In this document: in pieces, positions 16,595-24,331 of the stretch | Layout of the letters: each line of letters starts with the position of its first letter | How positions within the stretch are numbered: the first letter of the stretch is position 1 | Assembly (NCBI RefSeq): GCF_009604405.1 | Contig: NZ_WEGK01000023.1 | Coordinates: 1-64,000 of the forward strand | From: Nocardia macrotermitis | GTDB lineage: Bacteria > Actinomycetota > Actinomycetes > Mycobacteriales > Mycobacteriaceae | Direction of reading: 5' to 3' | DNA: 64,000 nt | Translations under genes and position numbers: made by a program | Notes under the pieces: model-generated | What the model saw: the letters and a program-made list of their open reading frames with translations, nothing else | Database searches by the model: none | What the model was told of the DNA's origin: nothing

Positions 16595-16617
16595 AACTCC
16601 TCCTGTGTGCGGTGCAT

Positions 16618-17187
16618 TCAGCGCTCCTCGGGGGGCAGGGGTTCGGGGCGCAGCGTCTCGTGCCATTCGCCGGGACGTTCGAAGGAACGGATCAGCAACT
16701 GTTCGAGCCGCCGGGTGGTGAAGTAGAAGCGCTCCACGGCCTCGTCGCTGCCGACGTCGAGCACGTGCACCCAGATGGTGTGCGTGGCGCGGTCGATCTC
16801 CAGGACCATGGTGCCGGGGATCAGATTCAGCACGTCGGCGCACAGCACCATCACCAGCGGGGAGCGGATCGTCATCCGCAGTCGCAGCACACCCGAGACC
16901 GGTGCGCCCGAGGGCCGCAGCGCGAACCAGGCGATCTGCACACTGGATTCGAGCGCATAGTAGACGCTCAGGAGAACCAGTTCGAGCAGCGAGAACGGGT
17001 GCAGACGTCCCGAGACCGGCACCCGGGGCAGCGGCAGCAGGAACATGATCAGCGTGCCGATCACCAGTCCGGCCACGATATTGCCGACGCTGAAATCACC
17101 CCACAGCGCGGTGTACACGATCGCCAGCCAGACCAGACCTCCCAGGCGGACCAGCCGGTCGCGGCTCAGCAACGTCGCCAGGCTCAT
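16618..17187 (-). CDS. mnhE: Cation/proton antiporter subunit E (MrpE/MnhE)
   Basis: 189 residues with two or three N-terminal membrane segments and a C-terminal cytosolic domain. Family motifs visible are ALWGDFSVGNIVAGLVIG, LNLIPGTMVLEID and WVHVLDV. It is a structural subunit of the Mrp complex. The start codon overlaps the mnhD stop by 4 bases. Length is about 30 residues over the usual 158, mainly at the C terminus. Confidence 0.95.
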   Translation of the reverse strand: MSLATLLSRDRLVRLGGLVWLAIVYTALWGDFSVGNIVAGLVIGTLIMFLLPLPRVPVSGRLHPFSLLELVLLSVYYALESSVQIAWFALRPSGAPVSGVLRLRMTIRSPLVMVLCADVLNLIPGTMVLEIDRATHTIWVHVLDVGSDEAVERFYFTTRRLEQLLIRSFERPGEWHETLRPEPLPPEER

Positions 17188-18800
17188 CGCGCACCGCCCG
17201 CCCGGGTGGGCTCCGGGGAATGCAGAACCGTTGTGAGATAAGTGTTCCGGTTCATCAGATCACCGGCCGTGCGGGTCGCGATGTTCAGGATCGGGCCCGC
17301 GAACACGGTCAGCGCGAGGCCGACGGCGATCAGCGCGACCGTCGGCATCAGCATCAGCCGCGGCATCCGGCCGGGATCGGGACGTTCGTCGAAGAGCATG
17401 TCGACCGATTCGTCGATCAGTGCCGAGGGGGCGGCGTCGGCCAGTTCGCCCTGGGGCGCCTGGGCGCGCGGCCGCCAGAACGCCTTGCTCCACACCCGCG
17501 CCATCGCGTACAGGGTCAGCAGGCTGGTCAGCACGGATCCGGCGACCAGGACCCAGGACAGCGCACTGCCGTCGGCGGCGCCGGCCTCGAGCAGCGTCAC
17601 CTTGCCCAGGAAACCCGAAAACGGTGGAATACCACCGAGATTCAGCGCCGGAATACCGAACAGCACGGCCAGCGCCGGGCTCGCCGCGAGCAGCCCGCCC
17701 AGGCGTTCGAGCGAGGCGGATCCGGCCTGTCGCTCGATCAGGCCGACCACCAGGAACAACGTGGTCTGCACCAGAATGTGGTGCGCCACATAGTAAACCG
17801 TGCCCGCCATACCCAGCGACGTGTTCAACCCGATGCCGAACATCAGATATCCGATATGGCTGACCAGCGTGAACGACAGCAGCCGCTTGATATCGCTCTG
17901 CGCGATCGCGCCCAGGATGCCGAACACCATGGTAAACAGGCCGCAGATCAGCAGGATCCGGTCGAAATGCGCGGCCGGGAACAGCAGCGTGTGCAGCCGG
18001 ATTATCGCGTACACACCGACTTTCGTCAGCAAACCGGCGAAGACGGCGGTCACCGGCGCGGGCGCGGTCGGATACGAATCGGGCAGCCAGTTCGACAGCG
18101 GGAACACCGCGGCCTTGATCCCGAACGCCACCAGCAGCACCGCGTAGATCGCACCCCGCACCCCGCTGGGCACCGACCCCATCCGCTCGGCCATCTGCGC
18201 CAGATTCAGCGTTCCGGTGGCGGCGTAGGCCAGGGCGATGCCGGTCAGGAAAACCAGCGAGGAGACCATCGAGACCATCACGTACGACACACCCGCGCGC
18301 ACGCGTTCGGCGCTCGCGCCGAGGGTCAGCAATACGAACGACGCGGCCAGCAGCACCTCGAATCCGACGAACAGATTGAACAGATCGCCCGCCAGGAACG
18401 CGATCGAAACCCCCGCGCTCAGAATGAGATACGTCGGTTGGAAGATCGAGGTCGGCTGCCGCTCGGTGCCGTCGCTGATACCCTGCCCGACCGCGAACAC
18501 GAGCACCGCGAGCAACACGATCGAGGACACCAGCAGCATCGCCGCGGACAACCGATCCACCACCAGCGTGATCCCGATCGGCGTATGCCAGTTCCCCACC
18601 TGCAGAGCGGCCATCCCGTTGCGATCGGCCAGGTACAGCAGCATCCCCGCGACGGCCACCACCGCACTCAGGCCGATCACCGAGATGGCCTGCTGGACGC
18701 GGGGGCGTCGTCCGGTGATCAGCGAAACGGCCGCGGTGAGCATCGGGATCAGCACCGGCAGCGGTGCCAGCCGCAGGATCAGATCGTGAGGCAGCGTCAT
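17184..18800 (-). CDS. mnhD: Cation/proton antiporter subunit D (MrpD/MnhD)
   Basis: 538 residues from the ATG at 18800. It is a proton-translocating subunit homologous to complex I NuoM/NuoN. Key membrane charges are visible in VGFEVLLAASFVLLT (conserved Glu) and in GIKAAVFPLSNWLPDSYPTA (conserved Lys). AIAQSDIKRLLSFTLVSHIG is a strong family motif. About 14 membrane helices are expected. The start overlaps by 4 bases the stop of the extra 111-codon frame that precedes it, which is abnormal: in most operons mnhC abuts mnhD directly. It overlaps mnhE by 4 bases downstream. Confidence 0.96.
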   Translation of the reverse strand: MTLPHDLILRLAPLPVLIPMLTAAVSLITGRRPRVQQAISVIGLSAVVAVAGMLLYLADRNGMAALQVGNWHTPIGITLVVDRLSAAMLLVSSIVLLAVLVFAVGQGISDGTERQPTSIFQPTYLILSAGVSIAFLAGDLFNLFVGFEVLLAASFVLLTLGASAERVRAGVSYVMVSMVSSLVFLTGIALAYAATGTLNLAQMAERMGSVPSGVRGAIYAVLLVAFGIKAAVFPLSNWLPDSYPTAPAPVTAVFAGLLTKVGVYAIIRLHTLLFPAAHFDRILLICGLFTMVFGILGAIAQSDIKRLLSFTLVSHIGYLMFGIGLNTSLGMAGTVYYVAHHILVQTTLFLVVGLIERQAGSASLERLGGLLAASPALAVLFGIPALNLGGIPPFSGFLGKVTLLEAGAADGSALSWVLVAGSVLTSLLTLYAMARVWSKAFWRPRAQAPQGELADAAPSALIDESVDMLFDERPDPGRMPRLMLMPTVALIAVGLALTVFAGPILNIATRTAGDLMNRNTYLTTVLHSPEPTRAGGAR

Positions 18801-19132
18801 AGTCGCACCTCGCCGAGGTTCCACGCGTCCGCGGTGCCGACGATCCGTTGCGTCGCGACTCCGAAGCTCGGCACGGTCGCGGCCCCCGAGCGCAGCACAG
18901 CGGTGACGCCGACGTCCGGGACGGCCACGGCGCCGCAGTTCGATTCAGCCGTACCGCCGGAACGCACGGCAACTGCGGTCCCCGGGGCCTGCACAGCCAG
19001 AATGCCCGAGCCCGGCGCGGTGATGACGTCGAAGTGCAAGGCGGCGAAGGAGTTCCGCACAGCAGCGACGCCGACGCCGGGCACGGCCGCGAGGTTCGGC
19101 GGGGTCGCGGCAGCGGGAATCAGGGTGCTCAC
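18797..19132 (-). CDS. Unknown protein encoded between mnhC and mnhD, coupled at both ends
   Basis: A 111-residue frame starting at a GTG that overlaps the mnhC stop by 4 bases (GTGA) and ending in a TGA that overlaps the mnhD ATG by 4 bases. The product is repetitive and rich in Ala, Val and Gly, with recurring AVP-x-x-GV(A/T)AV elements (AAVPGVGVAAVRNSF; VAVPDVGVTAVLRSG). It has no clear membrane helix or known domain. At DNA level two blocks of about 45 bases (near 18888 and 19053) resemble each other, so the insert grew by internal duplication. It may be a real subunit-like peptide, or a repeat insert kept open only to preserve coupling. Function unknown. Confidence 0.5.
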   Translation of the reverse strand: MSTLIPAAATPPNLAAVPGVGVAAVRNSFAALHFDVITAPGSGILAVQAPGTAVAVRSGGTAESNCGAVAVPDVGVTAVLRSGAATVPSFGVATQRIVGTADAWNLGEVRL

Positions 19133-19512
19133 TGTTCGGGGTCCTCTCCCTCGCGGCGCTGGGCGACCTTGACGTCCTCGGGGTCGTCCTGGACCTGTTC
19201 GGTGGTGGTGAGGGCGTAGGAGCGGTAGGCCAGGGCGAGGACGAAGGCGGCCAGGCCCATGGTGATGACGATCGAGGTCAGGACCATGGCCTGGGCCAGA
19301 GGGTCGGAGGTGCCGTGGTGGACCCGGTCGGTCTCGCCGAGGATCGGGGGCAGGCCGTCGGGGCCGCCGACGGTGAGCAGCAGCAGGTTCACCGCGTTGC
19401 CGAACAGGATCATGCCGAGCAGCATCTTCGAGACCGCGCGCTCGAGCAGCATGTACACCGCGCACGCGACGGTGACGCCGATCAGGACGAGCAGGGTGAT
19501 GTTCGCGGTCAT
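19129..19512 (-). CDS. mnhC: Cation/proton antiporter subunit C (MrpC/MnhC)
   Basis: 127 residues, homologous to NuoK of complex I. Three membrane helices are visible with the motif LLGMILFGNAVNLLLLTVGG near residue 35 and DPLAQAMVLTSIVITMGLAA, the family signature. The acidic C-terminal tail is hydrophilic. It overlaps the mnhAB stop by 4 bases upstream and is followed by the extra coupled frame rather than by mnhD. Confidence 0.95.
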   Translation of the reverse strand: MTANITLLVLIGVTVACAVYMLLERAVSKMLLGMILFGNAVNLLLLTVGGPDGLPPILGETDRVHHGTSDPLAQAMVLTSIVITMGLAAFVLALAYRSYALTTTEQVQDDPEDVKVAQRREGEDPEQ

Positions 19513-22409
19513 CGGACCTCCGGTGCCGGGTCGGGCGGGAGCACCGCGGCGGTGTCGTCGACGTGCGGCGTGGTGGCCGTGACGGCGGGTTCCTCGGTGT
19601 CCAGTCGCGCGCCGAGACTGCGCAGCACATCCAGCACCAGGCCGACCACGATGAGGTAGACGCCCAGGTCGAACAGCATGGCGGTGACCAGTTTGACGTG
19701 TCCGAACAGCGGCAACGTGATCTGGATGATCGCCGAGGACAGCGGCGGCGCGCCCAGCAGCAGCGAGCCGGTCGCGGTGCCGGCGGCCAGCGCCAGGCCC
19801 GCGCCCAGCAGATGTCCGGCGTCCACCGGCAGCGCCTCGGCCAACTCGTAGCGGCCGCCCGCGAGATAGCGCAGGACCAGGGCCAGCCCGGCGGTCAGAC
19901 CACCGGCGAAACCGCCGCCGGGTGCGTTGTGACCGGCGAAGAAGAAGTACGCCGACAGGATCATGATCGTCGGGAACAGTAGGCGGGTGGTCATGGCCAG
20001 CACCATCGAGCGATGACGTCGCGCGACGAGCGGGGAGGCGGTCAGCCAGTAGCTGCGGTTGGGGTCGGGGGTGTAGCCGGGTGCGTCGGCGACGCGCGGC
20101 AATGTCCCGAATCGCCTGCTGCGGAACATGAGTGAGGCCACACCCGTCGCGGCGACCAGCAGCACCGAGATCTCACCGAGGGTGTCCCAGGCACGGGTGT
20201 CCACCAGCAGCACGTTCACCGCGTTCTTGCCGCCACCGAATTCGTATGCGTACGAAGGAATCTGGTGCCAGATCGGATCGGTGTCGCGAGCCGCGACGGC
20301 GAAGGCGGCCAAGACCGCGACCGTGGTGCCGACCAGCGCTGCCAGAATAGCCCGGCGCACTTTGAATTTCGCGATACTGTCCGGCTGCACCTCGGCGGGG
20401 AACTTGCGCAGCACCAGCACGAACGTCACCAAAGTCAGTGTCTCGACCAGGAATTGGGTCAACGCGAGATCCGGCGCGCCGTGCAGCGCGAAGATGCAGC
20501 CGCAGCCGTAGCCGGTCACCCCGACCAGCAGCACCGCAGCCAGGCGATTGCGCATCACCGTCGCACCCAGCGCCATCATGATCACGATCGCGCCGATCAC
20601 CAGCTGCCACGGCGAATCCCACAGGCGCAGTGAGACTTTCGAGCGGGCACCGGCCAGCAGCAGCGCGACGGGCAGGATGATCAGAGTGATCAGGATCAGC
20701 GCCTGATTCAGCGGCAGCGAACCGCGTTGGGTCGCGCCGGTCATGCGCAGCGAGAGCTGATCCATCGCGCGCAGGGTCGCGTCGTAGACGCGGTCGGCGT
20801 TACCCAGCCGGGGCGTCGCGGATTCGCCGATGTGGTCGCGGATCTCGAACAGCAGCAGACCGCACGCGATGGCGATCATGGACAGGGCCAGCGGTTGTCC
20901 CCAGCCGTGCCACAGCGCCAGGTGGGTGGGCTCGGGTCCGGGCAGGGTCAGCGCGTAGGGGCGCAGCAGCCGATCGAGCCAGGGTGCGCCGATCGCGGCG
21001 GCCAGGCTGCACAGCGCCAGCAGGCCCGCGGGCGCGACGAAGGCGAAACTCGGTCGGTGCCAGGAGATTTCGGGTACATCCTCGTCGGGAACGTCGTCCG
21101 AATCACGCGACCTCGATTTGGCTCCGAACGCGCCCCACAGGAATCGGATGCTGTAGCCGACGGTGAACATCGACCCGATCACCACGCCCAGGGTCTCCGC
21201 GATCTTCACCGGCCCGGACAGATCGCCCGCGCCCATGATCGCGGCCAGCGCACTCTCCTTGCCGACGAAGCCGAACAGCGGCGGAATGCCCGCCATGCTC
21301 AGTGCGGCCAGGACCGCGGTCCCGCACAGCAGCGGCGCGCGCCGGCCGAGCCCGGACAGCCTGCGCATATCGCGGGTTCCGGCGCTGTGATCGATGACGC
21401 CGACCACCATGAACAGGCACGCCTTGAACATCGCGTGCGCCACGATCATCGTCGCCCCGGCCAGCGCCGCGTCGGGTGTGCCGATGCCGACCAGCACCAT
21501 CATGAAACCCAGCTGGCTGACCGTGCCGAACGCCAGCACCAGTTTCAGGTCGTACACCTGGAGTGAGCGCAGCCCGGCCAGGATCATCGAGAGCAACCCG
21601 AGCACGAGCAGGATCGGATGCCACGGCCCGGACACCGCGAACACCGGCGCGAGCCGCGCGACCAGGTACACACCGGCCTTCACCATGGCCGCGGCGTGCA
21701 GGTAGGCGCTGACCGGCGTCGGCGCGGCCATCGCGCCGGGCAGCCAGAAGTGCAGCGGCACGATCGCGGACTTGCTCAACGCGCCGATCAGGATGAGCAC
21801 CACCGCGACCCCGGTCGACCAGGAGTGCGGATCGGCGCGGTGCACGACCTCCGACAGCCGGTAACTGCCGCACCCCTCGCCGACCATGATGATGCCGACC
21901 AGCATCGTCAGCCCGCCCGCACCGGTCACCAACAGCGCCTGCAGGGCCGCGCGACGGCCCGCGGTCTGTTCGGCGTGATGGCCGACCAGCAGGAAGGACA
22001 GGACCGTGGTCACCTCCCAGAAGGTGAACATCAGGATCATGTTGTCGCTGGTGACGAGGCCGAACATGGCTCCGGAGAAGGCGACCATGTAGCCGGCGAA
22101 GATGCCCAGGCGCTGGTGGTCGTCGTCGTCGAAATAGCTTGCGCAGTATGCCAGGATCAGCGTTCCGACGCCCAGGACCAGCAACGACAGGATGCAGGCC
22201 AGCGAATCCAGGCGCAGGTCCAGATCCATGCGGATGCTGGGGGCCCATTCGATCTGCACGACCTGGTCGTCGTTCCAGTGCGCGAGGACCCAGAACAGGC
22301 TGCCCAGGGGGGCGAGGGCGAGGAGGTAGAAGCCGCGTCTGCCGAGCATCCGAACGCACGGCGGCGCGATCAGAGCGGCGGCGGCGTGGACGAGCAGAAT
22401 GGCGAGCAA
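19509..22409 (-). CDS. mnhA: Fused cation/proton antiporter subunits A and B (MrpAB)
   Basis: 966 residues. The N-terminal about 800 residues are MrpA, a NuoL-like channel subunit: FTFWEVTTVLSFLLVGHHAE, SKSAIVPLHFWLPGAMAAPT, PVSAYLHAAAMVKAGVY and GIPPLFGFVGKESALAA are diagnostic. The C-terminal part has the MrpB domain (LLFPTIMILSAYFFFAGHNA then PGGGFAGGL). A and B are fused, as is common in actinobacteria. The TTG start at 22409 has GGAG six bases upstream. It is the first gene of a seven-frame operon (AB, C, extra ORF, D, E, F, G) probably used for Na+ or pH homeostasis. The 104 bases upstream hold the promoter region. Confidence 0.95.
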   Translation of the reverse strand: MLAILLVHAAAALIAPPCVRMLGRRGFYLLALAPLGSLFWVLAHWNDDQVVQIEWAPSIRMDLDLRLDSLACILSLLVLGVGTLILAYCASYFDDDDHQRLGIFAGYMVAFSGAMFGLVTSDNMILMFTFWEVTTVLSFLLVGHHAEQTAGRRAALQALLVTGAGGLTMLVGIIMVGEGCGSYRLSEVVHRADPHSWSTGVAVVLILIGALSKSAIVPLHFWLPGAMAAPTPVSAYLHAAAMVKAGVYLVARLAPVFAVSGPWHPILLVLGLLSMILAGLRSLQVYDLKLVLAFGTVSQLGFMMVLVGIGTPDAALAGATMIVAHAMFKACLFMVVGVIDHSAGTRDMRRLSGLGRRAPLLCGTAVLAALSMAGIPPLFGFVGKESALAAIMGAGDLSGPVKIAETLGVVIGSMFTVGYSIRFLWGAFGAKSRSRDSDDVPDEDVPEISWHRPSFAFVAPAGLLALCSLAAAIGAPWLDRLLRPYALTLPGPEPTHLALWHGWGQPLALSMIAIACGLLLFEIRDHIGESATPRLGNADRVYDATLRAMDQLSLRMTGATQRGSLPLNQALILITLIILPVALLLAGARSKVSLRLWDSPWQLVIGAIVIMMALGATVMRNRLAAVLLVGVTGYGCGCIFALHGAPDLALTQFLVETLTLVTFVLVLRKFPAEVQPDSIAKFKVRRAILAALVGTTVAVLAAFAVAARDTDPIWHQIPSYAYEFGGGKNAVNVLLVDTRAWDTLGEISVLLVAATGVASLMFRSRRFGTLPRVADAPGYTPDPNRSYWLTASPLVARRHRSMVLAMTTRLLFPTIMILSAYFFFAGHNAPGGGFAGGLTAGLALVLRYLAGGRYELAEALPVDAGHLLGAGLALAAGTATGSLLLGAPPLSSAIIQITLPLFGHVKLVTAMLFDLGVYLIVVGLVLDVLRSLGARLDTEEPAVTATTPHVDDTAAVLPPDPAPEVR

Positions 22410-22513
22410 ACAGCACTCCGTCGGTCGGGGGCGGGGTGGAGTGGGCCCGAGTTTACTTGGCGGGATCGGCGGACCTGCGCCACGACCGGCGGGGAACGAA
22501 TCTGCTATGCCAT

Positions 22514-23839
22514 TTAGCTATCTTCAGGCAATTCTTCGGCGTCGGTCGGCTGCGGCGCGAACCGGACGGGTTTGCGCCAGCGCCGCAGGACCAGTAGCGA
22601 CAGCGCACAGCAGACCGTGATGGCCAGCGCCATCCAGTACGCGACGGCGGACTGTCCGATCGACCCGGGCGTCGCGTTGTAGTGCGAACCGCCGATGACC
22701 ACGGTGCTGAACTCCCCGCGGCCGCGCAACGCCAGCACCACCGAGGAACCCAGGATGATCGCGACGCCGAGCACCCGGGTCGGGTTGTATCGCGGTGCGG
22801 CGCAGCCGAAGGCGTATCCGGCCGTGAGCGACATGACCGCGCCGATCGTCGCGATGTGCATGCGGTCCTGCACGCCGGCGGTCAACGCGCCCACCAACGC
22901 CAGGATCAGCAGCACGGACATCGCGAGCATCGGGGCCGGACGCCGGAAGCCCAGCAGGATCCCGACCGCGAGCAGCGCCACCAGCACCCACACCGACCAG
23001 CCCGGCAGCCGCGTCGGGACGATCGCGCTGCCGACCGAGGAGACCGCGACCGCGAGCAGCACCAGGGTGCCGTCCCGACGCGGCAGCAACATGGCCGCGA
23101 TCATGGCCGTGACGGCGGTCAACGCGACGGCCAGCACGATGTCCAGCACGCTCGCGGTCCGCGCGGCCAGCCAGCGCGCGCCGAGCATGGCCGCGCCGAT
23201 GTACAACACCCCGGCCACGATCGGCGCCATCGGCAGTTCGAACGAGCGGCGCTCGATCTCGGTGCGGCGCCGGTTGACCAGGGTGCCGATGGCGACCAGC
23301 ACGAGGGTCACCTCGATCAGCCACAGCGGCGGGTAGTCCACCGAGGGCCGATGCGCGGGAGCGGGTGCGAACGGATTCGGGGTGTGCGCCACCGGAAGTG
23401 CGTCGGCGAGAACGATGCTGGTCAGCGCGCCGAGCGTCCACCCGAACACCTGCATGCGCCCGCGCAGCACCGCGGCCGCCATCCCGCCCAGCAGCATGCC
23501 GCCCGCGATCGAATCCACGAAGTTCAGCGTCGACAGCGGCGCGACCGGGGTGGCGTCGTGCCCCGCGAGATGGTTGATCAACATGATCACCACACCGATC
23601 AGCGCCGTCCCCCAGGCCGCGAGCGCGTGGTTGACCGTGGTGGCGAACACCGCGACCAGCACCGCGATGATCGCACCCATCGCGATCGCCTGCGGCACGC
23701 TGAACGCGAGCATATCCAGTTGCAGCGGCGTCGATTCCGACGACCACGCGAAGTCGATCGGCAGTAACAGCGACATCCCGGCAACCAGCGTGGACACGTA
23801 GGCCGTGACCATCTCCGCCGCTGCATGAGGAGTGCGCAC
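22514..23839 (-). CDS. Polytopic membrane protein of unknown function
   Basis: 441 residues with about 11-12 hydrophobic helices distributed over the whole length and Arg-rich short loops (RRRTEIERRSF, LRRWRKPVRF), so an inner-membrane protein with a cytosolic C terminus. No transporter signature was recognised. The GTG at 23839 lacks a clear ribosome binding site; the ATG at 23812 is an alternative and would still keep all membrane segments. It reads toward the mrp operon on the same strand, 104 bases ahead of it, so it could share regulation, but no functional link is visible. Confidence 0.75.
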   Translation of the reverse strand: MRTPHAAAEMVTAYVSTLVAGMSLLLPIDFAWSSESTPLQLDMLAFSVPQAIAMGAIIAVLVAVFATTVNHALAAWGTALIGVVIMLINHLAGHDATPVAPLSTLNFVDSIAGGMLLGGMAAAVLRGRMQVFGWTLGALTSIVLADALPVAHTPNPFAPAPAHRPSVDYPPLWLIEVTLVLVAIGTLVNRRRTEIERRSFELPMAPIVAGVLYIGAAMLGARWLAARTASVLDIVLAVALTAVTAMIAAMLLPRRDGTLVLLAVAVSSVGSAIVPTRLPGWSVWVLVALLAVGILLGFRRPAPMLAMSVLLILALVGALTAGVQDRMHIATIGAVMSLTAGYAFGCAAPRYNPTRVLGVAIILGSSVVLALRGRGEFSTVVIGGSHYNATPGSIGQSAVAYWMALAITVCCALSLLVLRRWRKPVRFAPQPTDAEELPEDS

Positions 23840-24037
23840 CAGGCAAAACTACCTGTGATGCGAAACACGTCCACGGGTGACGTGCCGGTTACGCGTGGTT
23901 CGTGCGGCTCACGTCGGCATCGCCCGCCCCCACCCGGGTGTCGTCGCCATCGACTTCGCTCACGCGCGGAAATCGGACCGGGCCCCACGGGCACGCATGC
24001 CGAAGCCGAGTGGTCGATGCCGGTGTTCGAAGGCGTC

Positions 24038-24331
24038 GGCACGACTGTTCGCGTGGGGCCGCTGTCGACAGTGGTGGGTCAGGTGCCGGTGTCGAAGGCG
24101 TTGGCACGGCCGTTCGCGTCGGGCCGCTGTTGTGGTGGGTCAGGTTCCGAAGACGTCGGCACGACTGTCGCGTGAGGCCGCTATCGAGAGTCGCGGGTCA
24201 GATGTCGAAGACATCGGCACGACTGTTCGCGTGAGGCCGCTATCGAGAGTCGCGGGTCAGGTGCCGAAGACATCGGCACAGCTGTTCGCGTGAGGCCGCT
24301 GTCGACAGTGGTGGGGTCAGGTGTCGGTGGT
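24038..24331. repeat. Tandem repeat, five units of about 59 bp
   Basis: Units begin with GGCACGACTGTTCGCGTGAG or a variant at 24038, 24103, 24158, 24216 and 24275 (65, 55, 58, 59 and about 57 bases). Units at 24158 and 24216 are nearly identical. The last unit overlaps the final codons and stop of the AAA ATPase gene, suggesting the array grew from that gene's 3' end. Units have a central GCTATCGAGAGTCGCGGGTC that is partly self-complementary. The rest of the 23840-24316 gap shows nothing else. Confidence 0.8.

Noticed and set aside
17220..19172. A 650-codon frame on the plus strand opposite mnhD/mnhE
   Set aside because: It runs antisense to clear antiporter subunits and is rich in Arg, Gln and His, as expected for a shadow frame.
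24038..24331. CRISPR array
   Set aside because: Units of 55-65 bases are contiguous and diverge along their whole length; there are no constant repeats separated by unique spacers and no cas genes nearby.
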